From NCBI GenBank assembly GCA_945868825.1, contig CAMBMM010000003.1, positions 62,001-126,000 of the forward strand: DNA of 64,000 bases. Reading direction: 5' to 3'. This DNA comes from Sphingobacterium thalpophilum. GTDB lineage: Bacteria > Bacteroidota > Bacteroidia > Sphingobacteriales > Sphingobacteriaceae. Position 1 is the first letter of the stretch. Each line of letters starts with the position of its first letter. Positions 15,161 through 24,330 of this stretch are shown here, piece after piece. A model generated the notes under the pieces. The model was not told the origin of the DNA. It worked only from the letters and a program-made list of their open reading frames with translations, and searched no databases. A program made the position numbers and the translations under genes.

Positions 15161-17186
15161 AACTTTTATCCTTTAAAATATTCTCCAAGGCAAACATTTC
15201 GTCGCGGAGTTTAGCTGCTTGCAAGAAATCCATATCCTTGGCGGCGGTGTTCATCTCTTTTTTTGTTTTGTCTATAGCTTTTTGCAAATCGGCCTTGCTC
15301 ATGTATTGCACAATGGGGTCGGCGGCTAGGCTGGCCAGCATTTCGCTTTCTACATAGGCTTTGGCTACACCACCGGCAAAATCCATTACCGAGGTTTGCT
15401 CCATAATAGATTCACGAGATTTACCCACGGTGGTTGGGGTAATGCCGTGTTCTAAGTTGTAGGCAATTTGTTTATCGCGGCGACGGTTGGTTTCATCTAT
15501 AGTTATGCGCATGCTTTTGGTTACGCTATCGGCATACATAATTACTCGGCCTCTATCGTTACGGGCCGCTCGTCCAATGGTTTGTATTAAGGAGCGTTCG
15601 GAACGTAAAAAACCTTCTTTATCTGCATCTAAAATGGCCACTAAGGATACTTCGGGCAAATCCAAGCCTTCTCGTAGTAAGTTAATACCAATTAGCACAT
15701 CAAATTCGCCGAGACGTAGGCCACGCAAAATTTCTACCCGTTCTAAGGTTTTTATTTCGGAGTGAATGTAGCGCACTTTAATACCGAGTTTTTGCATGTA
15801 TTTGCTCAACTCTTCGGCCATACGTTTGGTAAGGGTGGTTACTAAAATTCGGTCGCCTTGTTTGATGGTTTTATCTACTTCGTCTAATAAATCATCTACT
15901 TGGTTTATTAGTGGCCGCACTTCTATAAGGGGGTCTAATAAACCCGTTGGGCGAATAACTTGCTCTACAAATACGCCTTCGGTTTTTTCCAATTCATAAT
16001 CGCCGGGAGTAGCGCTTACATAAATAGTTTGCGGTGCCAAGGTTTCAAATTCGTTAAAATTTAAAGGGCGGTTATCCATTGCGGCCGGTAAACGGAAGCC
16101 ATATTCTACCAAAGATAATTTTCGGGAGCGATCGCCACCGTACATGGCCCGCAATTGGGGCAAGGTTACATGGCTTTCGTCAATTACCATCAGGTAATCG
16201 TCGGGAAAATAGTCTAACAAACAGAAAGGGCGCACTCCGGGTTTGCGACCGTCGAAAAAACGAGAATAATTTTCAATGCCACTACAATAACCCAATTCCC
16301 GCATCATTTCTAAATCGTAGTTTACCCGTTCTTCTAAACGTTTGGCTTCTAGGTGTCGGCCTTCGTCTAGCAATTGCGCTTTGCGCATTTGTAGTTCTTC
16401 TTGAATTTCCCAAATTACTTGGGTAAAGCGCTCTTTGGGGGTTACAAATAAATTGGCTGGGAAGAGTGCCAAATGTGTTGTTTTTTCAATGGTCTTGCCG
16501 GAAGCAGGATCTATGGTACTTAGTTCTTCAATTTCATCGCCAAAAAAAGATACCCGATATGCTAAATCTAAGTAAGCCGGATAAATATCTACCGTATCGC
16601 CCTTCACTCTAAAGGTTCCCCGCTGAAAATCGCTTGTGGTACGGGAGTATAAAATTTCTACCAAGCGGTGTAAAAATGCATTTCGGCTGATGACCGTGCC
16701 CACCGCAAAGCGAAAAATAGATGCTGCAAAATCATCGGGATTTCCCATACCATAAATACAAGAAACAGATGAAACCACAATTACATCTCTACGTCCCGAC
16801 ATGAGGGACGATGTAGTAGCCAAGCGCAATTTTTCAATTTCTTGGTTAATCTGTAAATCTTTTTCTATGTAGGTATTGCTCGTGGCAATGTAGGCCTCGG
16901 GCTGGTAATAGTCGTAGTAGGATACAAAGTAGTTAACCGAGTTTTCTGGAAAAAACTGTTTAAACTCTCCATACAATTGAGCCGCTAAGGTTTTGTTGTG
17001 GCTCAGTATAAGTGTAGGTTTTTGGGTTTGCTGAATTACGTTGGCAATTGAAAAGGTTTTGCCCGATCCGGTCACCCCAAGCAGGGTTTGATAATGTTCC
17101 TGTGCCTGCACTCCTGTTACCAATTGGCGTATAGCCTCGGGCTGATCGCCAGTGGGCCGATAGGCAGAAGTGAGCTTAAATTCCAT
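15159..17186 (-). CDS. uvrB: Excinuclease ABC subunit B
   Basis: 675 residues, standard for UvrB, the DNA-damage-verifying helicase of nucleotide excision repair that works with UvrA and UvrC. Walker A is GVTGSGKT (residues 37-44); the beta-hairpin region shows YYDYYQPEAY; DESH is the helicase motif II; ATPGDYEL and QTIGRAARN are motifs III and VI. A UVR domain at the C-terminus (AAKDMDFLQAAKLRDEM) docks UvrC. It is a monocistronic gene by position, and no consensus promoter was recognised upstream of the ATG. Confidence 0.97.
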   Translation of the reverse strand: MEFKLTSAYRPTGDQPEAIRQLVTGVQAQEHYQTLLGVTGSGKTFSIANVIQQTQKPTLILSHNKTLAAQLYGEFKQFFPENSVNYFVSYYDYYQPEAYIATSNTYIEKDLQINQEIEKLRLATTSSLMSGRRDVIVVSSVSCIYGMGNPDDFAASIFRFAVGTVISRNAFLHRLVEILYSRTTSDFQRGTFRVKGDTVDIYPAYLDLAYRVSFFGDEIEELSTIDPASGKTIEKTTHLALFPANLFVTPKERFTQVIWEIQEELQMRKAQLLDEGRHLEAKRLEERVNYDLEMMRELGYCSGIENYSRFFDGRKPGVRPFCLLDYFPDDYLMVIDESHVTLPQLRAMYGGDRSRKLSLVEYGFRLPAAMDNRPLNFNEFETLAPQTIYVSATPGDYELEKTEGVFVEQVIRPTGLLDPLIEVRPLINQVDDLLDEVDKTIKQGDRILVTTLTKRMAEELSKYMQKLGIKVRYIHSEIKTLERVEILRGLRLGEFDVLIGINLLREGLDLPEVSLVAILDADKEGFLRSERSLIQTIGRAARNDRGRVIMYADSVTKSMRITIDETNRRRDKQIAYNLEHGITPTTVGKSRESIMEQTSVMDFAGGVAKAYVESEMLASLAADPIVQYMSKADLQKAIDKTKKEMNTAAKDMDFLQAAKLRDEMFALENILKDKS

Positions 17187-17283
17187 CGCTATAAATATAC
17201 GAAGCCTTGAGGTACAATTTTAGCTTGAACAATAAATTTGCCCTAGCTTTTCGTTTACAGGCATTATTTCTGCAGTTTTGTAT

Positions 17284-17982
17284 ATGGCCAAACGCTACGA
17301 ACACCTCTTTTTTGATCTCGATCATACCCTTTGGGATTTTGACCGAAATGCCGAAGAAACTCTCCACGAACTCTATCAAACTTATAGCTTAAAAAAATTA
17401 GGTTTGCTTTCAGCGGACTTGTTTATTGAAACCTATACCCATAACAACCACCAACTTTGGGCCGATTATCATTTGGGACGTATTAGTAAAGAAGAATTAC
17501 GCACCACTCGGTTTAGTAAAACTTTTTTGGATTTGGGTTTAGCACCTGAATTGATTCCACACCAGTTTGAAGATGATTATGTACGCATTTGCCCAACCAA
17601 AACCAATTTATTCCCAGAGGCGCATGAAACTTTGAGTTACTTGCAAGATAAATATGTGATGCACATCATCTCCAACGGATTTAAAGAATCTACCGAGATG
17701 AAAATTGAATTAACAGATTTAGCCAAATATTTCGTTAACATTATTATTTCGGAAGAAGTGGGCGTAAATAAACCCGATTCAGCTATTTTTAAGCATGCTC
17801 TAACGTGTGCACAAACAGAAGTGCATACCAGTTTAATGATTGGCGATAGTTTAGAAGCCGATGTGCGTGGCGCCTTAGCTTTTGGTATGGACGCCATTTA
17901 TTTTAACCCCGAGCGTAAAGAAAAACCAGCCGATATCCCGAAGCAGATACATCATTTAAATGAATTAGTTGAGCTTTTATGA
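17284..17982 (+). CDS. YjjG-type HAD nucleotidase
   Basis: 232 residues from the ATG at 17284; the TTG at 17278 is also in frame but lies within a TTTTG that resembles a -7 box. HAD motif I is FFDLDHTLWDF (D11, D13), motif II is in HIISNGF, and motif IV is MIGDSLEADVRGALAFGMDA. This matches the YjjG noncanonical pyrimidine nucleotidase group, which hydrolyses dUMP, dTMP and damaged nucleotide monophosphates. The last four bases overlap the next gene (ATGA), so the two are co-translated. Another HAD phosphatase specificity is possible. Confidence 0.82.
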   Translation: MAKRYEHLFFDLDHTLWDFDRNAEETLHELYQTYSLKKLGLLSADLFIETYTHNNHQLWADYHLGRISKEELRTTRFSKTFLDLGLAPELIPHQFEDDYVRICPTKTNLFPEAHETLSYLQDKYVMHIISNGFKESTEMKIELTDLAKYFVNIIISEEVGVNKPDSAIFKHALTCAQTEVHTSLMIGDSLEADVRGALAFGMDAIYFNPERKEKPADIPKQIHHLNELVELL

Positions 17983-18497
17983 GTATAAACCAAACTGCCT
18001 CTCAAATAGTACAAGCTACAGCTAGGTACGAGGCATTTTTAGCCACTCTATCTGATGCCGATTTTCAACGGAATCCTGCCGATGGAGTGTGGTCTTATGC
18101 CGAAGTATACTCTCATATTTTTGTGGCCAATTTAAGTTCATTACTAGTTCTCAAAAAATGTATAGAGGGCACTGCCGAAGAAGATAATAAGCCTACTCAT
18201 TTTGCGGTTTGGCTGATTTTGTTTTTGGGTAAATTTCCTCCCGGAAAAATTAAGGCACCAGCTCGTATTGCGGCTATGGTTAAAAAAATAAACCCTACCG
18301 AAGCACAACAATTAATGCGCAATTTTAGCCAACGGTTACAAGAGTTGGTACCTCAGGTTTCGGAAGCTTCCTCTAGCCAAAAGGCCAAACACCCTCGTTT
18401 AGGCTTGTTAAATGCTAGGCAATGGCTGCGCTTTATTGAAATTCATACCAAACATCACGAAAAGCAGTTGTATCGGATACAAAAACAATTAGGCTAA
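17979..18497 (+). CDS. DinB-superfamily protein
   Basis: 172 residues, of the DinB/YfiT four-helix-bundle type. SYAEVYSHIFVA holds the first conserved His, and HTKHHEKQLYRI near the C-terminus supplies the HxxxH-type second metal site. Members bind a divalent metal; some are thiol-dependent transferases such as bacillithiol transferases. It is coupled to the YjjG-like gene by an ATGA overlap. The substrate is unknown. Confidence 0.78.
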   Translation: MSINQTASQIVQATARYEAFLATLSDADFQRNPADGVWSYAEVYSHIFVANLSSLLVLKKCIEGTAEEDNKPTHFAVWLILFLGKFPPGKIKAPARIAAMVKKINPTEAQQLMRNFSQRLQELVPQVSEASSSQKAKHPRLGLLNARQWLRFIEIHTKHHEKQLYRIQKQLG

Positions 18498-18559
18498 GTT
18501 TTTACAAACTTAATCTTTGCTTAACCTTAAGTTTAAGTGGGTATACTTTATTTGTAAAT

Positions 18560-18685
18560 ATGAGTATAGAATTCATTTTTACAAGCATTTGTTTGTTGGC
18601 TATTGCACTATTTTGGTTTAGTCCTTTCGAAATTAAAGTAGAAGATGATGCAGACGAATGGTTTTCTGAAACTTCAACACGATGA
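18560..18685 (+). CDS. 41-residue membrane peptide coupled to the phosphoesterase gene
   Basis: A short frame from ATG at 18560 to TGA at 18685. It has one hydrophobic helix of about 18 residues (EFIFTSICLLAIALFWF) and an acidic tail (KVEDDADEWFSE). Its TGA overlaps the ATG of the next gene (ATGA), the same coupling as at 17979 and 28477, which is the main reason to believe it is translated. A near-consensus -7 box (TTTATTTG) ends 5 nt before its ATG. I know no family for it. It could be an inner-membrane anchor or subunit for the LpxH-like enzyme, or simply a leader peptide. Confidence 0.55.
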   Translation: MSIEFIFTSICLLAIALFWFSPFEIKVEDDADEWFSETSTR

Positions 18686-19527
18686 AGAAAAGAGCCGTTG
18701 ACCTGGTAGTTATATCAGATGTGCACTTGGGCACTTATGGCTGTCATTCTAAGGAATTGCTCAATTATTTAAAATCTATACAACCTAAAACACTAGTGCT
18801 AAACGGCGATATTATAGATATATGGCAGTTTAAAAAATCGTACTGGCCAGAAAGTCACATGAAAGTGATTCGGCAAATTTTAAAATTTGTAAGCAACGGG
18901 GTACCCGTACATTACCTAACAGGCAACCACGACGAAATGCTGCGAAAATTTGATGATTTTCACCTAGGCTCATTTAACATTAAAAATAAATTAGTGCTAG
19001 AATTGGGTGAAGAGCGTGCTTGGATTTTTCATGGCGATGTGTTTGATGTAACCATGCAATATTCGAAGTGGTTAGCCAAACTAGGCGCTATAGGCTATGA
19101 TACCTTGATTTTACTAAACAGTTTTGTGAATTGGGTGCTCACTTTATTGAAAAGAGAAAAAATGAGTTTCTCTAAAAAGGTGAAAGCTAGTTTTAAAAAT
19201 GCCGTGAAGTTTATCAATAGTTTTGAGCAAACTGCAGCAGAATTAGCTATTGATAAAGGGTACCAGTTTGTTATTTGCGGCCATATTCATCAACCCGAAA
19301 TTAGAACCATTACTACAGAAAAGGGTGTAGTTACGTATCTCAATTCGGGCGATTGGGTGGAAAATTTGAGTGCATTAGAATATCATGATGGCGAATGGTC
19401 GATTTATAAATACGACCCTAAAAATTTTGCTGATAAGCACCTAGAAGAGGATCTGGAGCTGGAAAATTTAGCATCAAAATTAGATGTAAAAATTTTGTTG
19501 GATCAAATGCGCTTTGAAGCGGTTTAA
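18682..19527 (+). CDS. LpxH-like metallophosphoesterase
   Basis: 281 residues of the calcineurin-like phosphoesterase fold. Metal-binding motifs in order: SDVHLG (D13, H15), NGDIID near residue 42, GNHDE near 82, an HGD around 115, and CGHIHQPE near 203. The close spacing of these motifs and a helical insert (KKVKASFKNAVKF) match Bacteroidota proteins annotated UDP-2,3-diacylglucosamine diphosphatase, which make lipid X for lipid A. Whether this copy is the main LpxH or a paralogue acting on another pyrophosphate lipid cannot be told from sequence. The next gene, a glycosyltransferase, starts 12 nt later. Confidence 0.78.
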   Translation: MKKRAVDLVVISDVHLGTYGCHSKELLNYLKSIQPKTLVLNGDIIDIWQFKKSYWPESHMKVIRQILKFVSNGVPVHYLTGNHDEMLRKFDDFHLGSFNIKNKLVLELGEERAWIFHGDVFDVTMQYSKWLAKLGAIGYDTLILLNSFVNWVLTLLKREKMSFSKKVKASFKNAVKFINSFEQTAAELAIDKGYQFVICGHIHQPEIRTITTEKGVVTYLNSGDWVENLSALEYHDGEWSIYKYDPKNFADKHLEEDLELENLASKLDVKILLDQMRFEAV

Positions 19528-19539
19528 AAAATTTCTTTT

Positions 19540-20535
19540 TTGAAAATTTTATTTGCCATACAAGGAACAGGCAATGGCCATATTAGCCGTGCTAAAGAAA
19601 TATTGCCTTATTTGCAACAATACGGCCAAGTAGATGTGTTGATTAGCGGCACCCAAGCCGACGTTTTTTTAGAGCAACCCATCGCCTATCTCTTACACGG
19701 TTTTAGCTTCATTTTTGGCCAAAAAGGGGGAGTAGATATTTGGGCAACTATCAAAAAATTGAAACTTTTTAGGCTTTTAGCCGATATTAAACACCTTCCT
19801 GTAAAAAACTACGATCTTGTTATTAATGATTTTGAGCCTATAAGCGCTTGGGCTTGTAAAATACGCAAAGTACCTTGCATAGCCCTGAGTCATCAATCGG
19901 CTTTCCTTTCCCCAAAAACACCACGGCCTACCCAAAAATCTGCTTGGGCCGAACTCATTTTTAAGTACTATGCCCCATGCACCAACCGTTTGTCTTTTCA
20001 TTTCAAATCGTACGATAATTATATTTATACACCGGTAATTCGTTCCGAAATACGTGCATTAGAGCCAAAGGATTTGGGCCACATTACCGTTTACCTCCCC
20101 GCATATGCCGATGAACTTTTACTGAGCTATTTTGAGCAAATACCCGAAGTGCGGTGGCAAATTTTTTCGAAACATTGCACACAAGCCTATCAGCAAAACA
20201 ATGTTTCTGTAAGACCAATTAGCAATACGGGCTTTAACCAAAGTTTGGCCAATGCCCATGGTTTAATAACCGGTGGTGGTTTTGAGGGCCCAGCAGAAGC
20301 CTTATTTTTAGGTAAAAAGTTACTGCTTATTCCAATGAAAAATCAGTACGAGCAACAATGCAATGCTTCCGCTGCCTCTAAAATGGGCGTTCCCGTAATT
20401 CAGCGTATAGGCCCCGATTTTGTAGCACAACTTAAAGGCTGGTTGCAAAAGCCTTTTACTTTTAAGCCTAATTTTCCCGATCAAACCAATCAAATAGTAG
20501 CAGATCTCATGAAACGTTTCAGCAAAATAACTTAA
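19540..20535 (+). CDS. MurG/MGD1-like glycosyltransferase family protein
   Basis: 331 residues from a TTG start. ILFAIQGTGNGHISRAKEI is the N-terminal GT-B loop of MurG/MGDG-synthase-like enzymes; GLITGGGFEGPAEALFLGKK is the C-terminal donor-binding region with the usual GGxxxxxEAL pattern. Such enzymes use a UDP-sugar and a membrane lipid acceptor at the cytoplasmic face. It is not MurG itself: the MurG-specific acceptor loops are not seen. Position behind an LpxH-like phosphatase suggests glycolipid or lipid A-type modification, which is an inference. Confidence 0.75.
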   Translation: MKILFAIQGTGNGHISRAKEILPYLQQYGQVDVLISGTQADVFLEQPIAYLLHGFSFIFGQKGGVDIWATIKKLKLFRLLADIKHLPVKNYDLVINDFEPISAWACKIRKVPCIALSHQSAFLSPKTPRPTQKSAWAELIFKYYAPCTNRLSFHFKSYDNYIYTPVIRSEIRALEPKDLGHITVYLPAYADELLLSYFEQIPEVRWQIFSKHCTQAYQQNNVSVRPISNTGFNQSLANAHGLITGGGFEGPAEALFLGKKLLLIPMKNQYEQQCNASAASKMGVPVIQRIGPDFVAQLKGWLQKPFTFKPNFPDQTNQIVADLMKRFSKIT

Positions 20536-20563
20536 TATTGCTTTGGTTTTTATACAGCCAAAA

Positions 20564-21535
20564 ATGATTAAGCTATTTCGAACCTTTCATCCCTTAAGCG
20601 CACTGCCATTATTTGGCTTAGCCTTGTTTTTGCATTTATTCAATTGGACTGAAACCGATACTAGCTTAGCGAATATGGGTGTGGTTCCACTATATCGCCA
20701 CCTGTTACTTCCCGCAGATAGTACTTTATTTTTACCCTTTGCAACCAGTAAATGGCTGGGTTTTATTCTCCTATTTTCACAAGCACTATTATTTAATAAG
20801 GTTATTAATACGCATAATTTATTGGGTAAACCCAGTTTTCTGCCGGGTTTACTTTATATCGTTTGTACGAGTTTTGCCGATACGCTTGGCGTATTTAGCC
20901 CCGTACTTTTAGTGAATTTTATACTTATTTGGTTATTAAACCAATTTTTGAGTAGCTACCGCAAAGCCGATGCCCGTGACTTAATTTTTGATATGGGGTT
21001 ACTTATAAGTTTGGGCACTATTTTGTATGCGCCCTTCATTTTTTTCTTAGCTATTGTATGGGTGGGGCTGCTAATTTTTCGCTCATTTAATTGGCGTGAG
21101 TGGGCCATGGCCGTATTAGGACTAGCCACAGTCGCTTTTTTCTTGGCATTCTACTATTATTGGAATGGCGAATTGTCAAATTGGCTAAGCTATTGGCAAC
21201 TACCAAGAACCGTAAATCCAATAAGTCAACTTCCTTCATTGGTTTTAACGGTGGTAGCTCTTATTGGTATTTTGGGTTTAATTCAGCTACGTGCAAATTT
21301 TTTTAGAAGTATTGTTCACATTCGTAAATCTTTTCAATTGTTATCCGCTTTATTTGGTGTAGTTATTTTGTCGTCGGTATTTGCCTATGGCATTCAAAGT
21401 AATCATTATGTATTGGCAAGCGTGCCACTTTCTGTATTGTTGGCCTATTATTTTATGCATGCAAGTAGAGCATGGGTTTACGAGTCGATCTTCATTTTGT
21501 TATTGGCTAGTGTGCTATATTTTCAGTGGGTATAA
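20564..21535 (+). CDS. DUF6427 family membrane protein
   Basis: 323 residues from the ATG at 20564; seven upstream in-frame codons to 20543 are less likely. About nine to ten membrane helices cover the whole protein, with the family-like stretch FRTFHPLSALPLFGLALFL at the start and LLNQFLSSYRKADARDLIFD near the middle. Only Bacteroidota carry this family, and its function is not known. It closes a run of four closely spaced genes with envelope features. Confidence 0.65.
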   Translation: MIKLFRTFHPLSALPLFGLALFLHLFNWTETDTSLANMGVVPLYRHLLLPADSTLFLPFATSKWLGFILLFSQALLFNKVINTHNLLGKPSFLPGLLYIVCTSFADTLGVFSPVLLVNFILIWLLNQFLSSYRKADARDLIFDMGLLISLGTILYAPFIFFLAIVWVGLLIFRSFNWREWAMAVLGLATVAFFLAFYYYWNGELSNWLSYWQLPRTVNPISQLPSLVLTVVALIGILGLIQLRANFFRSIVHIRKSFQLLSALFGVVILSSVFAYGIQSNHYVLASVPLSVLLAYYFMHASRAWVYESIFILLLASVLYFQWV

Positions 21536-21585
21536 AATTTAACGCTTTTTAACAGCCTTCTACTTCTAAATCCCCTTAAATTAAA

Positions 21586-21593
21586 TAGATTTG
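21586..21593 (+). promoter_or_regulatory. -7 box of the purQ operon
   Basis: TAGATTTG, a perfect TAnnTTTG, ends 4 nt before the purQ ATG at 21598. The transcript would begin at or just inside the ATG. No TTG is present at the usual distance. Confidence 0.42.
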
Positions 21594-21597
21594 TAGT

Positions 21598-22290
21598 ATG
21601 AAATTTGGCGTTGTTACTTTCCCCGGATCTAATTGTGATCAAGATATCATAGATGTTCTTAGTAGAATTATGGGCCAGCCCGTAGAAAACTTATGGCATA
21701 AAAATCATGAGCTTAAAGGTGCTGATATGATCATTCTTCCGGGTGGGTTTTCTTACGGAGATTACCTGCGTTCTGGAGCCATTGCACGCTTTTCGCCTGT
21801 GATGCAAGAAGTAATTCAATTTGCCAAAAAAGGCGGATATGTATTGGGCATTTGCAATGGATTTCAAATTTTAACCGAAGCCGGTTTGGTACCGGGTGCC
21901 CTATTGCATAACGACAACCGAAAATTTATTTGCCGAAATATTTATTTAAAACCAGCTACCTCAAATAGTTTACTTACATCAGAACTCGACCCCAATACCG
22001 CTTTAAAAATTCCGATTGCACACGGCGAAGGCAATTATTTCGCCCGTCCTGATATAATCAAATCTATTGAAGATCAAGATCAAGTATTATTTCGTTATTG
22101 CGATGAATTGGGTAACGTAACTCCAGAAGCTAACCCGAACGGCTCTATGCACAATATAGCTGGCGTATGCAATGCCGAGCGCAATGTGTTTGGTATGATG
22201 CCACATCCAGAACGGGCCGCAGATCCTATTTTGGGTAACCAAGATGGGGTGGCAATTTTCGAGTCGATTTTGAAATCGGTACTAGCTTAA
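21598..22290 (+). CDS. purQ: Phosphoribosylformylglycinamidine synthase subunit PurQ
   Basis: 230 residues. The class I glutamine amidotransferase subunit that supplies ammonia to PurL in step four of purine synthesis. Visible: [24 protein letters not shown], the nucleophile in GICNGFQIL (Cys86), HGEGNYF, and the catalytic His and Glu in [10 protein letters not shown]. Length and motifs are normal. purL and purS are not in this window. coaX starts 2 nt after its stop, so it leads an operon of at least coaX and probably the outer-membrane protein gene. Confidence 0.95.
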   Translation: MKFGVVTFPGSNCDQDIIDVLSRIMGQPVENLWHKNHELKGADMIILPGGFSYGDYLRSGAIARFSPVMQEVIQFAKKGGYVLGICNGFQILTEAGLVPGALLHNDNRKFICRNIYLKPATSNSLLTSELDPNTALKIPIAHGEGNYFARPDIIKSIEDQDQVLFRYCDELGNVTPEANPNGSMHNIAGVCNAERNVFGMMPHPERAADPILGNQDGVAIFESILKSVLA

Positions 22291-22292
22291 TC

Positions 22293-23036
22293 ATGTTTCA
22301 TCTAGTTATTGATATTGGGAATTCTTCTCAAAAAATAGCTGTTTTTGAACAGCATAACTTGCTACATACTGAAATCACTACGTCGCTCGATAGTAAAAAA
22401 CTAGCACAAATTTTAGCGCAATATCCCTGTTCCCATAGCATCATTTCTTCTGTAAACCAAGAAGTAGCAGTGCTAGAACAGTACTTGGCTAAACAGAATA
22501 CATACATCCGATTTACAGCTGGTACTCCCAATCCTATACATAACCAATACCAAAGCCCCGAAACACTAGGTTTAGATCGTTTAGCTACCATGGTAGCTGT
22601 TTCTGCACTTTTCCCCAAGCAAAACACCTTGGTAATAGATGCGGGCACTTGCATCACCTACGATATGCTTGATGCCCAAGCCAATTATTTTGGCGGTAGT
22701 ATTAGCCCCGGAATTCAGATGCGCTTTAGAGCTTTACATGAATTTACTGGCAGGTTACCTTTGGTGTCTTTTTCTCCAGAACACATAGATCTGGTGGGCA
22801 TAGATACTCCGACAGCTTTGCAATCGGGTGTAGTAAACGGCCTATTGGCCGAAGTAAATAGCATCATCACGCAATATCAACAAAAACACGCCCAACTAAA
22901 TGTGGTGTTCTGTGGCGGCGATGCTAATTTTTTTGATAGTCAGCTTAAAAATAGCATCTTTGCTAGCAATAGTTCATGTATACCCCACTTGGTTCTAATC
23001 GGGTTAAATGAAATTATCCATCATCAACATGAGTAA
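22293..23036 (+). CDS. coaX: Type III pantothenate kinase
   Basis: 247 residues, of the ASKHA-fold CoaX family: phosphate-1 loop DIGNSSQKIAVF at the N-terminus, DRLATMVA, the adenosine/phosphate region IDAGTCITYD and the pantothenate-side GGSISPGIQMRFRALHEFTGRLP split by the family glycines. It catalyses the first step of CoA synthesis with no inhibition by CoA and needs a monovalent cation. The start is 2 nt after purQ, and its last eight bases overlap the next gene. Confidence 0.95.
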   Translation: MFHLVIDIGNSSQKIAVFEQHNLLHTEITTSLDSKKLAQILAQYPCSHSIISSVNQEVAVLEQYLAKQNTYIRFTAGTPNPIHNQYQSPETLGLDRLATMVAVSALFPKQNTLVIDAGTCITYDMLDAQANYFGGSISPGIQMRFRALHEFTGRLPLVSFSPEHIDLVGIDTPTALQSGVVNGLLAEVNSIITQYQQKHAQLNVVFCGGDANFFDSQLKNSIFASNSSCIPHLVLIGLNEIIHHQHE

Positions 23037-24318
23037 AAAAATTACATACCTTATACTAGTATTAGTTGCCGTTGTGGGAAGTCTTAAAGCCCAAAATACA
23101 ACCAATTCACCTTACAGCCAGTTTGGACTTGGAGATATTAAGCCCATGCTTGTGCCTCAGCAAATAGGTATGGGTGGCATTGCCGTTGGCTTACGCAAAA
23201 CAGGTGGATACAGTATGATTAACGTAGCCAATCCCGCAGCATATAGTACCATCAGTCTTACTACTATGGATATGGGTGCTTCGCTTGATATGAGAACCTT
23301 AAGCAAATCGGGTACCTCAGAAAAGCTTACCAATGGTACGCTTGGACATTTCTTGGTAGGCGTTCCTGTGAATAAACGTTCAGCCTTAACCTTTGGATTG
23401 ATGCCATTTAGCGATCTAGGTTATCAATACCGTATGCACACGCTAGTTGATACATTCAAGGTAGATCATTTATACAGTGGTGAAGGCGGTTTGTCAAAAG
23501 CACATGTGGGTTATGGCTACCAATTTGGTAAGAAACTAAGTTTGGGATTTAATTTAGCTTATATTTTCGGAAATCTCAAAGTGCGTCAATCTGCAGAATT
23601 CCCAGAAGATCCGTATGCATTGGCCACTCGTACACAATCAGACAAAAGTTTAGGTGGGCTTAATTTTCAATACGGAGTACAGTACACGTTTAATCCGGCT
23701 GCTAAATCTATTGTTACGCTAGGTTATTCGGGTGCGGCTAGTTCCCGTATCAAGTCTTCGGGCTCTATAACCAATTATCGTTACCGCTACGATGCGGTTG
23801 CACAAGTAGAATCAGAGCCATTAGACACACTTTATTACAATCCTGCTGCAGAGTCAAAAATTAATCTACCCATAAAACAGGCACTTGGTATTAGTATTTC
23901 TCGACCAGATCATTGGACCGTGGGCGCCGATTTTAGTTTTACTAAATGGTCAGGTTTAACAGATGGCGGTACAAATGCAGGGTTGAAAGATGCATATAGT
24001 GTATCCATAGGAGGGCAGTTTACACCAGACATTACTGCCGTATCAAACTATTTTAAATTAATAGATTACAGTATTGGTTTCAGATACGATAAAACCTATA
24101 TCAATATTAACAATACCCCGATAAACCAATATGCGCTAAGTTTTGGCATGGGTCTACCCTTGCCAGCCAATAGAAGCACATTTTATAAAATTAACCTGGC
24201 TGGTGAGTTAGGCAAGCGTGGTAGCCTTAGCAATGGTTTAGTAAAAGAGAATTACCTCACCATACATTTGGGTTTTGTGATTAATGATAGATGGTTTATT
24301 AAAACCAAGTACGATTAA
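23029..24318 (+). CDS. Outer-membrane beta-barrel protein (FadL/PorV-like fold)
   Basis: 429 residues from the ATG at 23029. The open frame begins at 23008, but the later start gives a proper signal peptide (KKITYLILVLVAVVGSLKAQ). The mature part opens with NSPYSQFGLGD, and IGMGGIAVGL with a following NPAAYS is typical of FadL-like Bacteroidota barrels; alternating amphipathic strands continue to the C-terminal WFIKTKYD. Homologues often sit between coaX and lptC, so a role in outer-membrane assembly or transport is plausible, but the cargo is unknown. Confidence 0.8.
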   Translation: MSKKITYLILVLVAVVGSLKAQNTTNSPYSQFGLGDIKPMLVPQQIGMGGIAVGLRKTGGYSMINVANPAAYSTISLTTMDMGASLDMRTLSKSGTSEKLTNGTLGHFLVGVPVNKRSALTFGLMPFSDLGYQYRMHTLVDTFKVDHLYSGEGGLSKAHVGYGYQFGKKLSLGFNLAYIFGNLKVRQSAEFPEDPYALATRTQSDKSLGGLNFQYGVQYTFNPAAKSIVTLGYSGAASSRIKSSGSITNYRYRYDAVAQVESEPLDTLYYNPAAESKINLPIKQALGISISRPDHWTVGADFSFTKWSGLTDGGTNAGLKDAYSVSIGGQFTPDITAVSNYFKLIDYSIGFRYDKTYININNTPINQYALSFGMGLPLPANRSTFYKINLAGELGKRGSLSNGLVKENYLTIHLGFVINDRWFIKTKYD

Positions 24319-24330
24319 TTCCAATCAACC

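Noticed and set aside
23008-23028. Seven extra codons on the outer-membrane protein
   Set aside because: They lie before a better signal peptide that begins at 23029.
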